A program made the translations under genes and the position numbers. A stretch of DNA of 64,000 bases from Candidatus Electrothrix aestuarii (lineage in GTDB: Bacteria > Desulfobacterota > Desulfobulbia > Desulfobulbales > Desulfobulbaceae): assembly GCA_032595685.2 (NCBI GenBank), contig CP159373.1, positions 1-64,000 of the forward strand. Direction: 5' to 3'. Below, one piece after another: positions 14,672 to 25,097 of this stretch; positions within the stretch are counted from its first letter, which is position 1, and every line of letters starts with the position of its first letter. The notes below the pieces were generated by a model. It saw nothing but the letters and a program-made list of their open reading frames with translations. It did no database searches and had not been told where the DNA came from.

Positions 14672-16810
14672 ATGAAAATCAATTTCCCTACGCTTTCCGG
14701 CTCACCGCAGCCGCTCGGGGCAACAATAACCCCCACAGGTATTAACTTTGCCCTTTTTTCCCGCCATGCAGAAAAAGTTGTCTTAGTACTGGGTGTCAGA
14801 GATTCCTGCGATTCCACCCGGTTTGAAATCCCCCTGGACCCACAACTGCATAAGACCGGAGATATCTGGCATATCCACGTCAGTGGCCTGCCCTCTTACC
14901 TACGCTACGGTTACAGGCTCTCCGGCCCGATGGAACCCTCTACCAGCGGATTGGCCTATGATGACACCCTGATCATGCTTGATCCCTATGCCAAGGAGGT
15001 GCGTTCACCGCGTTGGGGCCAGGACCGCACCTGTATTCATCATCAGACCTGTGGCCTAATTCCTCTCAACGCCTATGATTGGGAAGAAGACCGCCCTTTG
15101 AACATTCCCTTGCAGGATACTGTCATCTACGAGATGCATGTACGCGGTTTTACCAAGCATCCTTCATCGCAATGCAGCTTCCCAGGAACCTTTAAAGGAG
15201 TTTGCGAAAAAATTGACTATATGAAGGCCTTAGGCATCACAGCTGTGGAACTCATGCCGGTAACAGAGTTCGATGAAACCGAATGCACCTTTCGCAATCC
15301 AAAAAGCAATGAACGGCTCCGTAACTTCTGGGGCTACAGCCCACTTTCCTTTTTTGCCCCTAAGGCCTCCTATTCTTCAGACAGCGCCCATCCTTTGCAG
15401 GAATTCCGTGACATGGTCAAAACCTTGCACCGGGCCGGTATAGAGGTAATACTTGATATCGTCTTCAACCATACCTCTGAGGGAGGATGGGATGGCCCCA
15501 CCACCTCCTTTCGCGGCATTGATAACCCTATCTATTACCTCCTTGACTCGCAGACTAAAGAATATCTTAATTTTTCCGGCTGTGGCAATACCTGTAACTG
15601 CAACCATCCTATTGTCCGCAATCTGATTATGGATGCCCTGCACTGGTGGGTCGTGGAAATGCATGTGGATGGATTCCGGTTTGACCTTGCCTCAATTCTT
15701 GGTCGTGACCAGTACGGCCATGTCCTCAGCAATCCTCCGGTGGTAGAGATGATTGCCGAGGACCCTATCTTGGCAAATACAAAAATAATCGCGGAAGCTT
15801 GGGATGCGGCAGGTCTGTACCAGGTGGGCCATTTTTCGTCCCACCATCGCTGGGCAGAGTGGAACGGCAGATTTCGGGATGATGTGCGCATGTTTATGAA
15901 CGGCACCCCTGGCATGGTGTCCGCCCTGGCCACCCGAATTGCAGGCAGTTCAGACCTTTATCAGCATAATGGACGCAGGCCCTGCAATTCCATCAACTTT
16001 ATCACCAGTCATGATGGATTCACCCTGGCTGATCTTGTCAGCTATAATGAAAAGCAAAATATGGCAAATGGAGAGGATAATCGGGATGGAGATAATAATA
16101 ATCTGAGCTGGGATTCAGGGTTTCCTGGACCGACCGATAATCCGGCAATCCTGGCTTTTCGTCGCCGTCGCATGAAGACAATGGCGGCTATCCTCTTCCT
16201 TTCCCAGGGCGTACCTATGCTGGTGGCTGGTGACGAATTCGGCCAGACCCAGCAGGGGAATAATAATGCCTGGTGTCAGGATAACGAACTCAGTTGGCTC
16301 AACTGGAATCTTGCCGAAAAAAACAAGGGCCAGGTCCGTTTTTTCAGTAAACTCATTCAGCTCCGAAAAAAACACGCCATCTTTCGTCGGGTGCATTTCT
16401 TTGAGGCCAATAATCAGGAGACAGCGCCTATGAGTCAGACAATCCACTGGCAGGCCCTGGAACCCGGCACGGAAGATTGGTCTGAGCACATCCATACCCT
16501 TTCCTTTCTCCTGAGAGGGGCGGCTATTGACGACGGCGATAATGATAATTTTTTTATTATGCTGAACGGCCACCCTGAGCAGGAGGCTGTCTTCACGCTC
16601 CCAGAAACGCATTCTGAAGAACCATCCTGCATCTGGAAGAAAATAATTGATACCAGTCAGGAAGCGCCTGCTGACATTTTTGACCTTGAAAAAGCCCGTA
16701 CCGTTGCAGTGGGAAGTCAGATCAAGGTAGCAGCGATGGGATGTATAATTCTGCAAACAGCCGTTGTTCGCCAAGCAAAGAGACAAATGAAGAAAAAAAG
16801 GAGAAGATAG
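14672..16810 (+). CDS. glgX: glycogen debranching enzyme
   Basis: 712 residues with an N-terminal CBM48-like domain (PQPLGATITPTGINFALFSR) and a GH13 isoamylase-type catalytic domain. Catalytic blocks are seen: DIVFNHT, DGFRFDLAS (nucleophile Asp), IIAEAWD (acid/base Glu) and ITSHDGFTL. It hydrolyses alpha-1,6 branches of phosphorylase-limited glycogen in the cytoplasm. Length and motif order are normal for GlgX. The Shine-Dalgarno is weak (AGGAA about 17 bases upstream). It stands alone, with no other glycogen gene in the window. The terminator is at 16855-16879. Confidence 0.95.
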   Translation: MKINFPTLSGSPQPLGATITPTGINFALFSRHAEKVVLVLGVRDSCDSTRFEIPLDPQLHKTGDIWHIHVSGLPSYLRYGYRLSGPMEPSTSGLAYDDTLIMLDPYAKEVRSPRWGQDRTCIHHQTCGLIPLNAYDWEEDRPLNIPLQDTVIYEMHVRGFTKHPSSQCSFPGTFKGVCEKIDYMKALGITAVELMPVTEFDETECTFRNPKSNERLRNFWGYSPLSFFAPKASYSSDSAHPLQEFRDMVKTLHRAGIEVILDIVFNHTSEGGWDGPTTSFRGIDNPIYYLLDSQTKEYLNFSGCGNTCNCNHPIVRNLIMDALHWWVVEMHVDGFRFDLASILGRDQYGHVLSNPPVVEMIAEDPILANTKIIAEAWDAAGLYQVGHFSSHHRWAEWNGRFRDDVRMFMNGTPGMVSALATRIAGSSDLYQHNGRRPCNSINFITSHDGFTLADLVSYNEKQNMANGEDNRDGDNNNLSWDSGFPGPTDNPAILAFRRRRMKTMAAILFLSQGVPMLVAGDEFGQTQQGNNNAWCQDNELSWLNWNLAEKNKGQVRFFSKLIQLRKKHAIFRRVHFFEANNQETAPMSQTIHWQALEPGTEDWSEHIHTLSFLLRGAAIDDGDNDNFFIMLNGHPEQEAVFTLPETHSEEPSCIWKKIIDTSQEAPADIFDLEKARTVAVGSQIKVAAMGCIILQTAVVRQAKRQMKKKRRR

Positions 16811-16854
16811 TAAAGAGGCAAGGAGAAAGGACGGAAAAAAGAAAGGAATCGTAC

Positions 16855-16879
16855 GGGGCCGCGAACAAACGGCGGCCCC
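16855..16879 (+). terminator. intrinsic terminator-like hairpin after glgX
   Basis: GGGGCCGC pairs with GCGGCCCC, followed by TTCTT, 45 bp after the glgX stop. Confidence 0.75.
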
Positions 16880-16907
16880 TTCTTGCAACAGAAGTACAGC
16901 AGAAGTA

Positions 16908-17078
16908 TTATGATTCCTCTAAATTTTTCAGCTCCCTCCTTAAGGATTCTGCATAAACAGAATTTGTTTCATACAGATTAAGGTTAATCTCCTTGTAGGC
17001 CTCTCGTGCAGATTCAGCATAGTAAATTTTACTTCGTAACTCCTCAATACGATCCTGCTTTGTTCTTTGCTCATTCAT
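16908..17078 (-). CDS. small helical protein, unknown function
   Basis: 56-codon ORF starting MNEQRTKQDRIEELRSK and ending RRELKNLEES. Highly charged, heptad-like and probably coiled coil. It lies on the gyrB strand, past the gyrB terminator. No strong Shine-Dalgarno is seen. Amino-acid composition looks like real coding sequence rather than chance, but I recognise no family. Confidence 0.45.
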   Translation of the reverse strand: MNEQRTKQDRIEELRSKIYYAESAREAYKEINLNLYETNSVYAESLRRELKNLEES

Positions 17079-17240
17079 GATAACACGTATACCAATAAAT
17101 GATTGATAGTTAGAGAATGAAAATCATCCCCCTCTCCTCCCAGCGGGATCCAGCTCCCTACAACAACCCTAAAAAACGTACAGAGATACAAGCGGAGTCA
17201 TATGTAGACTCCACAAAAAAAAGAAAACTTGAATAAAGAA

Positions 17241-17274
17241 GGGCAACACAAGAAATGCGCAGAGCGTGTTGCCC
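17241..17274 (-). terminator. terminator hairpin after gyrB
   Basis: GGGCAACAC and GTGTTGCCC form a perfect 9-bp stem. On the minus strand it is followed by TTCTTTATTC and then a T-rich run. It begins 10 bp after the gyrB stop. Confidence 0.8.
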
Positions 17275-17283
17275 GTACTTATT

Positions 17284-19695
17284 TCACACGTCCAGCTCAG
17301 CGACTTCTAACGCGTGATTTTGAATGAATTCCCGTCGCGGCTCAACCTTATCACCCATCAGGGTAACAAAGAGATCATCAGCAGATTCAGCATCCTCAAT
17401 CTTCACCTGCAAGAGGGTACGATTTTCAGGATTCATGGTGGTTTCCCATAACTGCTCAGGATTCATCTCACCAAGACCTTTATAGCGTTGCAGATGGCTG
17501 CCCTTAAAGGTCTCTTCCCGCACCAAACGAATCAGGTCATGCCAGGTATCGGCCTGAATTTCCTTTTCCAGTCCTGTGCTTGAAGTCTTGGTGATCATAA
17601 AGCTCCCGGAGATGTAGTCCTTAATCTCTGGATACAGATCAAGGGCATGACGATACTCGGGAATAAGGGGAATGTTGGGACCGAGAGTTATCCTGGTATG
17701 CCCCTGGCCGCGAAAGGCAACATCCGTCTCATAACAGCTTGGACGCCAACGACAAACACGGATGTCTCCAACAACCGCATCCAACGGAGCCAATTTTTCC
17801 AACAAGCCTTCCAGAAAGGCCTTGTCCTGAAACTGATCTGCAGAATGCACATCGTTTTCCAGCAGAAAAACGCTCAGCTTTTCCTGAATGTTCATCCGTT
17901 CCAGAAAACTGTTAACACGACCAAAGAAAGTTAATTTTTTGAGTATATTAACCAGAAGCTGCCCCTGAATCTCTTCGCCGTTTTCCCGACGAATCAGGAT
18001 AGACTGAGCTGCCTGATCGTAAAGATAGTTATTCAGGGCATCATCATTAATAAAATACTGCTCTTTTTTCCCCCGTCCTAAACGGTACAGGGGAGGCTGA
18101 CCAATATAGACATAGCCCTTTTCCACCAAGGGCAGCATTTGGCGATAAAAAAAGGTAAGCAGAAGGGTCCTGATATGGGCACCGTCCACATCCGCATCGG
18201 TCATAATGATGATCTTGTGATAACGGAGTTTTTCCTCATCAAATTCTTCCCGGCCAATACCAGTCCCCAGGGAGGCGATCAGCTGTTTGATCTCCTCGGA
18301 ATCAAGAATTTTATCAAAACGGGCCTTTTCCACGTTCATGATTTTACCGCGCAAGGGCAGGATGGCCTGAATAGAGCGGTCCCGCCCCTGTTTGGCAGAA
18401 CCACCCGCAGAATCACCCTCCACAATAAAGAGCTCCCGTTCTTCCGGGTTCTTGGACTGACATTCTGCTAATTTACCAGCCATCATCACCGAGGTGCCGC
18501 CCTTTTTCCGGGAAAGGTCCCTCGCCCTTTTTGCCGCTTCCCGAGCCCGGGCCGCATCAACAGCCTTGCTGAGGATCTGCTTAGCAACCTGGGGATTTTC
18601 CTCCAGGTAGGCGCTCAGTTTTTCATGACAGACGGTGGAGACAATGGACTTGACTTCAGCATTGCCCAGCTTCGTCTTGGTCTGGCCCTCAAACTGGGGA
18701 TTAGGAACCCGCACTGAAACAATGGCCGTCAATCCTTCCCGGACATCATCACCGCCCATTTTGGCTCGCAGGTTTTTCGGTATGACATCATCTGTGGCGT
18801 ACTTATTGATACATTTAGTCAGCGCAGCCCGAAATCCCGCAACATGGGAACCACCTTCTCTCGTGTTAATATTATTAACAAAGGAGGCAAGACGCTCAGA
18901 ATAGCCATCAAAATACTGGAGAGAGACCTCAACCTGGACCTGATCCTTTTCTCCTTCAATAAAAATAGGGGTTGGATGAATAGCGGTCCGCCTGCGGTTC
19001 AGGTACTCTACGTACTCCACAATCCCGCCTTCAAAATGAAACTCGTCCTCAGCCCCACTCCGCTCGTCCTTGAGGAAAATTCTGATCCCCCGATTCAGGA
19101 AGGCAAGTTCGCGGAGACGGTTACGCACTGTCTCATATTTAAAGACAACGGTTTCAGTAAAAATCGTCGGGTCCGGCTGAAAGGTAATAGTAGTTCCTGT
19201 TTCCTCGCTGGTACCGATAACCTCCAGCTCGCTGGTTCTGTCACCATACTCATAGGTCTGCCGATAGACACTCCCGTTACGTTTAATCTCAGCGGTGACT
19301 GCCGTACTCAGGGCATTGACCACGGAAACACCAACCCCGTGTAAACCACCAGAAACCTTGTACGAGGAATGGTCAAATTTACCGCCTGCATGCAGGGTTG
19401 TCATAACCAGTTCTAAGGCGGTCATATCCTCTGTGGGATGTTTGTCCACAGGAATACCACGCCCGTTATCCTCGACCGAAACACCACCATTGTCTCGGAT
19501 AACCACCCGGATACGATCACAATGACCGGCTAAGGCCTCATCAATGGAGTTGTCCACCACCTCGTAAATCAGATGATGCAGACCTTCTTCGGCAGTGTTA
19601 CCGATATACATAGCCGGACGCTTACGCACGGCCTCCAGCCCATCAAGGACCTTAATCTGCTCCGCCCCGTAGGACGCCTTCTCCTGCTCGCTCAC
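17284..19695 (-). CDS. gyrB: DNA gyrase subunit B
   Basis: 803 residues. GHKL ATPase domain: [28 protein letters not shown] and [15 protein letters not shown]. Then the transducer domain with [12 protein letters not shown], the TOPRIM motif [15 protein letters not shown] and [19 protein letters not shown], and a C-terminal [20 protein letters not shown] block. With GyrA it introduces negative supercoils using ATP. It starts at GTG, 9 bases after AGGAGA. It stands alone, without recF or dnaN next to it. Confidence 0.97.
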   Translation of the reverse strand: MSEQEKASYGAEQIKVLDGLEAVRKRPAMYIGNTAEEGLHHLIYEVVDNSIDEALAGHCDRIRVVIRDNGGVSVEDNGRGIPVDKHPTEDMTALELVMTTLHAGGKFDHSSYKVSGGLHGVGVSVVNALSTAVTAEIKRNGSVYRQTYEYGDRTSELEVIGTSEETGTTITFQPDPTIFTETVVFKYETVRNRLRELAFLNRGIRIFLKDERSGAEDEFHFEGGIVEYVEYLNRRRTAIHPTPIFIEGEKDQVQVEVSLQYFDGYSERLASFVNNINTREGGSHVAGFRAALTKCINKYATDDVIPKNLRAKMGGDDVREGLTAIVSVRVPNPQFEGQTKTKLGNAEVKSIVSTVCHEKLSAYLEENPQVAKQILSKAVDAARAREAAKRARDLSRKKGGTSVMMAGKLAECQSKNPEERELFIVEGDSAGGSAKQGRDRSIQAILPLRGKIMNVEKARFDKILDSEEIKQLIASLGTGIGREEFDEEKLRYHKIIIMTDADVDGAHIRTLLLTFFYRQMLPLVEKGYVYIGQPPLYRLGRGKKEQYFINDDALNNYLYDQAAQSILIRRENGEEIQGQLLVNILKKLTFFGRVNSFLERMNIQEKLSVFLLENDVHSADQFQDKAFLEGLLEKLAPLDAVVGDIRVCRWRPSCYETDVAFRGQGHTRITLGPNIPLIPEYRHALDLYPEIKDYISGSFMITKTSSTGLEKEIQADTWHDLIRLVREETFKGSHLQRYKGLGEMNPEQLWETTMNPENRTLLQVKIEDAESADDLFVTLMGDKVEPRREFIQNHALEVAELDV

Positions 19696-20052
19696 GTATC
19701 TCTCTTCTCCTGAAAAAAAATTTTTGCGAAACTCCAGATCGAACAGCCCCGCTGCTTACTGCGCAATGCACGCTCTCTTCCTTTACTTCCGAGACGTGAT
19801 TCGTTCTACACAAAATAATCAGAGCAGCTCAGCCTACTCCCGAATTTCCTGGCCAGCAGAAAGCAATGCATTACACTTGCTTGAACCTAAAAAGCTATTT
19901 TTTAGCCCCTGAACGCCCTGAAGCAGGACCACCCTTTTCCCGCCCCAGAGCTGCACCACACACTGCTCTCTACTGAAGATATCTCAACTCTTACAACTGC
20001 TTGCCCCTCCTCAGAAAAAAACCAAGAGAGACAAGTAAAACTGCGGAACAAA
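19696..20052. other. intergenic region upstream of gyrB
   Basis: About 360 bp without a supported gene. Both strands carry only short frames with no ribosome-binding site. It must hold the gyrB promoter, but I cannot single out a convincing -35/-10 pair. Confidence 0.5.
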
Positions 20053-20682
20053 CTAACAGCTTACATAGCCGCTACTCATTGGTTGCTGCACCCCAATGGT
20101 CGGCCAATCTTCTCCGACACACAAACCAAAAGTTTTTTCAAAACAATGCGTCTCGGGATTATAGACACTGCATGATCTCAGCTCCCGATGGACTTTTCGT
20201 CGATCATCCTTGTAGCGAACAACGGAATAGGCAGAGATAAGCAGTTCTCCCTTCTCAACCATTCTGATTTCATAGGCACTCAGTCGCTTCATAAAGGACA
20301 AATTTTTATGCATCGCCCTGCCTTGAGACAAAAACATTTTTGGGGCACGGGAAGGGATGGAGACAGAAAAGGACTCCCCCGCATTTTTTTTACCCGCCAC
20401 ATTAATCCGGGTCTCAATTTGGACATTTCGGGCATCGCCGTCGCCTATGTTTTCTATCTCATAACAGAGAGCTGGCATCTCGTCTGGTTTCATTTTTTTG
20501 AGCCCGAGCGTCTTAATCCTCAGGTCAGGCATAGCGCCACAGCTTCCGGTATATACAATAAAAAGTACAAAAAGCACTGAAAGCGAAACAAAATAGGGTT
20601 CTACATTATTCGGTTGCAGACAGGTCCAATACAGTGCTCCGAGAAACAAGAACAGAAGAAGATTTTTTGATATTACAGCCAT
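20053..20682 (-). CDS. two-helix membrane protein of unknown function
   Basis: 209 residues from the ATG (MAVISKNLLLFLFLG), chosen because GAGG lies upstream; an open frame extends 22 codons further. Two membrane segments (about 6-22 and 32-47) are followed by a soluble beta-rich domain with CYEIENIGDGDARNVQIETR, which resembles the CARDB-type 'intrinsic quality/new relation' pattern of adhesion-like domains. The protein is probably anchored with its domain outside the inner membrane. Downstream is gyrB, with 358 bp between. Confidence 0.65.
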   Translation of the reverse strand: MAVISKNLLLFLFLGALYWTCLQPNNVEPYFVSLSVLFVLFIVYTGSCGAMPDLRIKTLGLKKMKPDEMPALCYEIENIGDGDARNVQIETRINVAGKKNAGESFSVSIPSRAPKMFLSQGRAMHKNLSFMKRLSAYEIRMVEKGELLISAYSVVRYKDDRRKVHRELRSCSVYNPETHCFEKTFGLCVGEDWPTIGVQQPMSSGYVSC

Positions 20683-20825
20683 TTTTCTACCACCTCGTCG
20701 TTGACGTAACAGAAGGTACAATTTCTTACACTTGAGTATAAAATACAATACCTAAATTCCCTCCATTAATCAAGACCAAAAGCGGACAAAGACAAGTCAA
20801 TTTTCCTGTACCCCAACTCTTACTT

Positions 20826-21674
20826 TCATCCTCCAAATAACTCCGACCTAAACTGATCCGGCAGCCCCAAATATTCCTCTCCTTCCTCTTCTCGCCCATG
20901 CTTTATGCAGCCCTTACCATAGATCCTGCATTTTCTTTCTAACTCCTGAAAAGTATGCTCATGCTGTTCGGTAGTGAGCTGCCCATTTTTGAGCAACTGA
21001 CAAAGCGAGCGTATACGCCAGGTATCCATCCCGAGACGATGGATGGCGGAAAGCTGATCTGGTCGCCCTCCATCCTTCAAGGTCAAGGCTTCATCAACTA
21101 ACAAAAAAGGTTCCTTTCTGCTCACCCGCAGCCAGAGGTCATAATCTTCGCAGCAGAGCATATCTTCATCAAACAGACCATAACGGCTAAACAGCTCCCG
21201 TCGAATCATCACCGTTGACATCCCAACCACGCACATTCTGAGAGAACGGTTGAATATCTCTCCGTGTGGAGGGGCATGTTTCTTTTTCTGATTCACCTGC
21301 TTTCCCTGCCGAAACCAAGTCTCCCTGGTATGAGAGATAAGGTAATGCGGCTCTTGCTCCATAGCCTTCAGCTGAAGCTCCAGCTTACGGGGAGCCCAAC
21401 GATCATCAGAGTCAAGAAAGCAAAGCAAATCAGAGCTGGCCGCAGCAATCCCTTGGTTACGTGCTGCCGATGCCCCCTTGTTTTCCTGATACAGATAACG
21501 GATCGGCACCTGCGCACCCTGACTGATCTCCAGCACGATATCTCGGGTTGCATCTGTGGAACCGTCATCAACAACCAGAATCTCTCCGCAGGCCAAGCTT
21601 TGATTCAGTACAGACTCCAAAGCTTGCTCAATAAAATCAGCCCGATTATAGGTGGGAATAATAACAGAAATCAT
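20826..21674 (-). CDS. family 2 glycosyltransferase
   Basis: 282 residues beginning MISVIIPTYNRADFIEQALE, then LVVDDGSTDATRD and FLDSDDRW. These are the nucleotide-binding DDGS and DxD motifs of inverting GT-A fold transferases. A CCEDYDLWLRVS block near residue 165 is typical of GT2 enzymes. It transfers a sugar from a nucleotide donor to an unknown acceptor, probably in envelope polysaccharide synthesis. No TM segments are seen. It is isolated from other polysaccharide genes. Confidence 0.9.
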   Translation of the reverse strand: MISVIIPTYNRADFIEQALESVLNQSLACGEILVVDDGSTDATRDIVLEISQGAQVPIRYLYQENKGASAARNQGIAAASSDLLCFLDSDDRWAPRKLELQLKAMEQEPHYLISHTRETWFRQGKQVNQKKKHAPPHGEIFNRSLRMCVVGMSTVMIRRELFSRYGLFDEDMLCCEDYDLWLRVSRKEPFLLVDEALTLKDGGRPDQLSAIHRLGMDTWRIRSLCQLLKNGQLTTEQHEHTFQELERKCRIYGKGCIKHGREEEGEEYLGLPDQFRSELFGG

Positions 21675-21825
21675 AGATCATATTTCTTCAAAAACCTCAA
21701 AAAGCACCTCTTCAACAGCCTTCAATAATCTTCAACGAATACCCCATCTGTTGAAAAAGGGCGGGGCCAATGCATTCCCATGCATCCACCTCGCCCTTTC
21801 TTTTTCGGGAGATGTTCCCAGCGTT

Positions 21826-22935
21826 CTACAAAGCGGCAAGCTCCTGCTCAAGGCGAGCAGTTCCTTTTCCATCACGGGCCTGGACCGCAACCCAGGTCTT
21901 TAATTTGGCCAGGGCTGATCCGTCTGCAATGGCCGCTGAAGCCAGGCCAACGCCTTCTTCGATACTCTTTGCCAGCTCGCCTGCATAAAGGGTAGCACCG
22001 GCATTCAGGCAGGTAAAATCCATACAACTCTTTTCTCCTTTGCCGGTAAGGACGGTCAGAAAACGCCTCCGCTCTTTTTGCAGATTCCCCAGGGCAGCAA
22101 TCTCGACAAAGGGGACTTTTCGTATCCCCAGATCTTCTGGTTGCAGGCTGTACTCCTTAACCTCCCCATTCCCTGTGAACTCACAGACCTTGGTAGGACC
22201 ACAGACCGACAGCTCATCCATGCCACCCTGCTGACCAATGGCCTGGCCATGCACCACTACACCACGATGATACCCGATAGAGGCCATGACCTCCGCGACC
22301 GGGCCAAGTAGCGATTCAGCATAGACGCCCCGCAGTCCATGAGTGGGCCGGGCCGGATTGGCCAGAGAAGCAGCAATATTCAAGGTGGTTCCAAAACGAA
22401 TCTGACTAAGAATACGCCCCAGGCCAAAGGGGTGGATCTTCGGACTCATGCCGTTGAACAGGCCTATCCCGACCTCCTGGATACTCTGCACCACGGTCTG
22501 GGGATCACACTCCACATCCAGCCCCACTGCTTCGAGTATATCCACGGCACCGCAAAACGAGGTCAGGGCCCGGGAACCGTGGCGGGCCACCTTAGCCCCA
22601 CAGGCTGCGGCAACGATGGCAGCAGCACTGCTGACATTAAAGGTCTTTAAGGAATCCATACCTGTGCCGGAGTTTTCCACGATCGGCTCGGTTACATCAA
22701 GAGAGACCGCAACCGTATCCTTCTCAACAATGGCCTGCCAGGCTCCGGCAATTTCCTCGATCGTCTCGCCCTTACTCACCAAAGCGGCAAGAAAGGCCCC
22801 CTGCTGGAGATCAGGCTGCTCATTGCCGAGCACCTGACAAAACATCGCATAGGTTTCCTCTCGACTCAGATTCCCCCCATTGATCAAGCGCTGGATATTG
22901 GCACCAAAATCCTTGAGTAATTTCTCATTCGCCAT
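21826..22935 (-). CDS. anthranilate phosphoribosyltransferase-like protein (TrpD family)
   Basis: 369 residues with the family framework: helical N-terminus, FNVSSAAAIVAAACGAKVA, DILEAVG and GGMDELSVCGPTKV. In TrpD the PRPP loop is GTGGD and the substrate loop is KHGNR; here they read GTGMD (90-94) and RHGSR (118-122). The region equivalent to FAPxxHPA is NGMSPKIHPFGLGRILSQIR, also diverged. No other trp gene is nearby; it is 26 bases after a zinc dehydrogenase gene. It may be a TrpD paralogue with a different acceptor or a diverged TrpD. AAGGAAA precedes the ATG. Confidence 0.82.
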   Translation of the reverse strand: MANEKLLKDFGANIQRLINGGNLSREETYAMFCQVLGNEQPDLQQGAFLAALVSKGETIEEIAGAWQAIVEKDTVAVSLDVTEPIVENSGTGMDSLKTFNVSSAAAIVAAACGAKVARHGSRALTSFCGAVDILEAVGLDVECDPQTVVQSIQEVGIGLFNGMSPKIHPFGLGRILSQIRFGTTLNIAASLANPARPTHGLRGVYAESLLGPVAEVMASIGYHRGVVVHGQAIGQQGGMDELSVCGPTKVCEFTGNGEVKEYSLQPEDLGIRKVPFVEIAALGNLQKERRRFLTVLTGKGEKSCMDFTCLNAGATLYAGELAKSIEEGVGLASAAIADGSALAKLKTWVAVQARDGKGTARLEQELAAL

Positions 22936-22961
22936 AGTCGTTTTCCTTATTCTTCTCTCAG

Positions 22962-23930
22962 TTAAGGATAGAGTAGGATCTTCATTCCGGCTCTGTTACG
23001 GACAAGATCCAAGGCCTGTCCCAGTTCATCCAGTTGCATACGATGAGAAATCAAATTCTCCACCTGCACCTTCCCCGAGCTAATCAGTTCCAGGGCCTGC
23101 TGACCATGCCGATAACTGCATCCATAGGCCCCGATAATCTTTTGCTCCATATAATGCAGGCTATTCAGATCTATGGGCTGTTGCGCTGCATCCTTTGCCA
23201 GACCAGAAAAAATCATCAGCCGACCACGGGGATTCAGGCGTTCAATGGCCTCATGATAGGGCTGGACAGCACCAACCGCGACCACAGCAACATCGAAGCG
23301 CTCTTCCCCTGGAGAACTCAGGACCTGTTCATGATAGCGATGCCGCGCTTCATGGGGTTCTATAACGGTGGCGTTTGCTCCCAGCGCCTTGGCTGCCTGG
23401 GCAAGAAAGGCGCCAGCTGGTCCACCACCCCAGATGCCGACACGTTCCCCGGCCTGGAGCTCTGATAACTCCAAGGCATTAAGACAGCAGGAAAGCGGTT
23501 CCGCAGTCACGGCCTGATCAAAGGAACAATTTTTCGGGATCTCCATAATACTTGCCACCGGAGCAGCCACATATTCGGCAAAGCCACCATCACGGTGGAA
23601 GCCCATAATCTGCATACCTGTGCAGAGGTTGCCTGCCCCTTGCTGACAGGGCCTACAGGTACCGCAGCTGGTTCCGGGATAAACATAGACCCTCTTCCCC
23701 ATAAGGCCTGAATCAACATCCGGCCCCAGAGCGCAGACGGTTCCCACCACCTCTTCTCCCGGTACCCGGGGTAAGACCAGATCCCGATGTCCCACCTCGA
23801 TGATCTTGAGGTCGGTACGGCATAAACCAGTCACAGCGGTCTTGATCAGCACCTCTCCAGGACCGGGTTCTGGACGCGGGATATCTGCCAGGCGAAAATC
23901 GCCGATCTGATCAACAACAACAGCCTTCAT
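22962..23930 (-). CDS. zinc-dependent medium-chain alcohol dehydrogenase
   Basis: 322 residues. Catalytic zinc site: TGLCRTDLKI (Cys) and PGEEVVG; structural zinc lobe CGTCRPCQQGAGNLC; nucleotide-binding GIWGGGPAGAFLAQAAKALG. Catalyses NAD(P)-linked oxidation of an alcohol or reduction of a carbonyl; the substrate is undetermined. The protein is slightly shorter than typical (about 340-350). Transcribed with the TrpD-like gene (26-base gap). A REP-like element lies upstream at 23990-24100, separating it from the aldo/keto reductase gene on the same strand. Confidence 0.9.
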   Translation of the reverse strand: MKAVVVDQIGDFRLADIPRPEPGPGEVLIKTAVTGLCRTDLKIIEVGHRDLVLPRVPGEEVVGTVCALGPDVDSGLMGKRVYVYPGTSCGTCRPCQQGAGNLCTGMQIMGFHRDGGFAEYVAAPVASIMEIPKNCSFDQAVTAEPLSCCLNALELSELQAGERVGIWGGGPAGAFLAQAAKALGANATVIEPHEARHRYHEQVLSSPGEERFDVAVVAVGAVQPYHEAIERLNPRGRLMIFSGLAKDAAQQPIDLNSLHYMEQKIIGAYGCSYRHGQQALELISSGKVQVENLISHRMQLDELGQALDLVRNRAGMKILLYP

Positions 23931-23989
23931 ACTTCTCCATCTCCATAGTACACAGATAATACGCAGTTACTCCGCCCTGCCATTCTAGT

Positions 23990-24100
23990 GCCCACCGTTA
24001 AAACAGTGGGCTATATTCGTTCGGCCCCTCCGGGGCGACAGGAAAACAGCGTCCTGGAAGGACTGCCGAAAATAGCCCGGTCTTTCAAGGCCGGGGCTTG
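23990..24100. repeat. REP-like repeat unit
   Basis: CCCACCGTTAAAACAGTGGG hairpin, a CCCCTCCGGGGC palindrome and a CCCGG-TCTTTCAAGG-CCGGGG hairpin in series. The same composite pattern recurs at 29413-29693. No ORF. Confidence 0.8.
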
Positions 24101-24131
24101 CAAACCTCATTTTAGCCCGATTGGCAATATA

Positions 24132-25097
24132 TCAACCCTTCTTTGGCTCATCCCAGAGATTCGCTACCGTATAGGGGCCGTCTGCCAAGGCCCAAAAATC
24201 TCCGCTCACATAGCGAAGATGCCGATCAAGCCCGGCAATCTTTTCCATATCATCTGCTGTGAGCTCCAGCGAGGCCGCAGCAAGATTTGCCTGGATACGG
24301 GCCGGATTGACTGACTTGGGAATAACAATAGTGTCTCGCTGTAGCGCCCAATTGATAAGGACCTGGGCAGGGGAACAGTCATGCTGTTTTGCAATCTGAA
24401 CGATCACAGGATCTTCCATCAACAGCGGTTCATTCTCTGCCTTTAAGGCCGGGGGCCGGTCCGGCGAGCCCAGGGGAGAATAGGCTGTAACGAGTATCCC
24501 ATTTGTGCGGCAAAAATCCAGCAGCTCAGGTTGCTGCAAGTACGGATGCAACTCAATCTGGTTCATCTCCGGCCGGATCTGCGCAGCCTCCAGCAGGCCC
24601 TGAAGCTTGGGCACACTGAAATTACTTACCCCAATATGGCGACAGAGCTTCTTTGCCAGCACCGCCTCCATCCCTGTCCAGGTCTGGGCGAGCGGCACCT
24701 CCTCCAGAGAGAGCATATCAGCAGCGCTGGCCGGAAAAAGACAGTCTTTTTTCAGGGCAACAGGCCAGTGAATGAGATAGAGATCCAGATACTCTATCTG
24801 AAGATCTGCCAGGGTCTTTTCCAGGGCAGGTTGGACATCCTCAGGGGCATGACTATTATTCCAGAGCTTGGACGTAATCCATAGCTCCTCCCGGGAAACC
24901 ACCCCCGCGCTGATGGATTCAGCCAGGGCCTGCCCTACCTCAACCTCGTTACCGTAGATCGGTGCGCAATCTATATGGCGATAGCCCTGTTGCAGGGCCT
25001 CCTTCACCGCCTTGTACACATCACCGGACTCGGACTTCCAGGTGCCCAAACCCAAGACAGGGATGTGGTCTCCATTTGTAAACTCCAGGCACTTCAT
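24132..25097 (-). CDS. aldo/keto reductase
   Basis: 321 residues starting MKCLEFTNGDHIPVLGLGTW behind AGGAGG. The catalytic tetrad of the AKR barrel is present: YRHIDCAPIYGNE (Asp, Tyr), ITSKLW (Lys) and YLIHWPV (His). The C-terminal IPKSVNPARIQANL forms the NADPH-binding region. It reduces aldehydes or ketones with NADPH; the specific substrate is unknown. It lies just downstream of oleC on the same strand with a hairpin repeat (25207-25225) between, so co-transcription is possible. Confidence 0.92.
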   Translation of the reverse strand: MKCLEFTNGDHIPVLGLGTWKSESGDVYKAVKEALQQGYRHIDCAPIYGNEVEVGQALAESISAGVVSREELWITSKLWNNSHAPEDVQPALEKTLADLQIEYLDLYLIHWPVALKKDCLFPASAADMLSLEEVPLAQTWTGMEAVLAKKLCRHIGVSNFSVPKLQGLLEAAQIRPEMNQIELHPYLQQPELLDFCRTNGILVTAYSPLGSPDRPPALKAENEPLLMEDPVIVQIAKQHDCSPAQVLINWALQRDTIVIPKSVNPARIQANLAAASLELTADDMEKIAGLDRHLRYVSGDFWALADGPYTVANLWDEPKKG

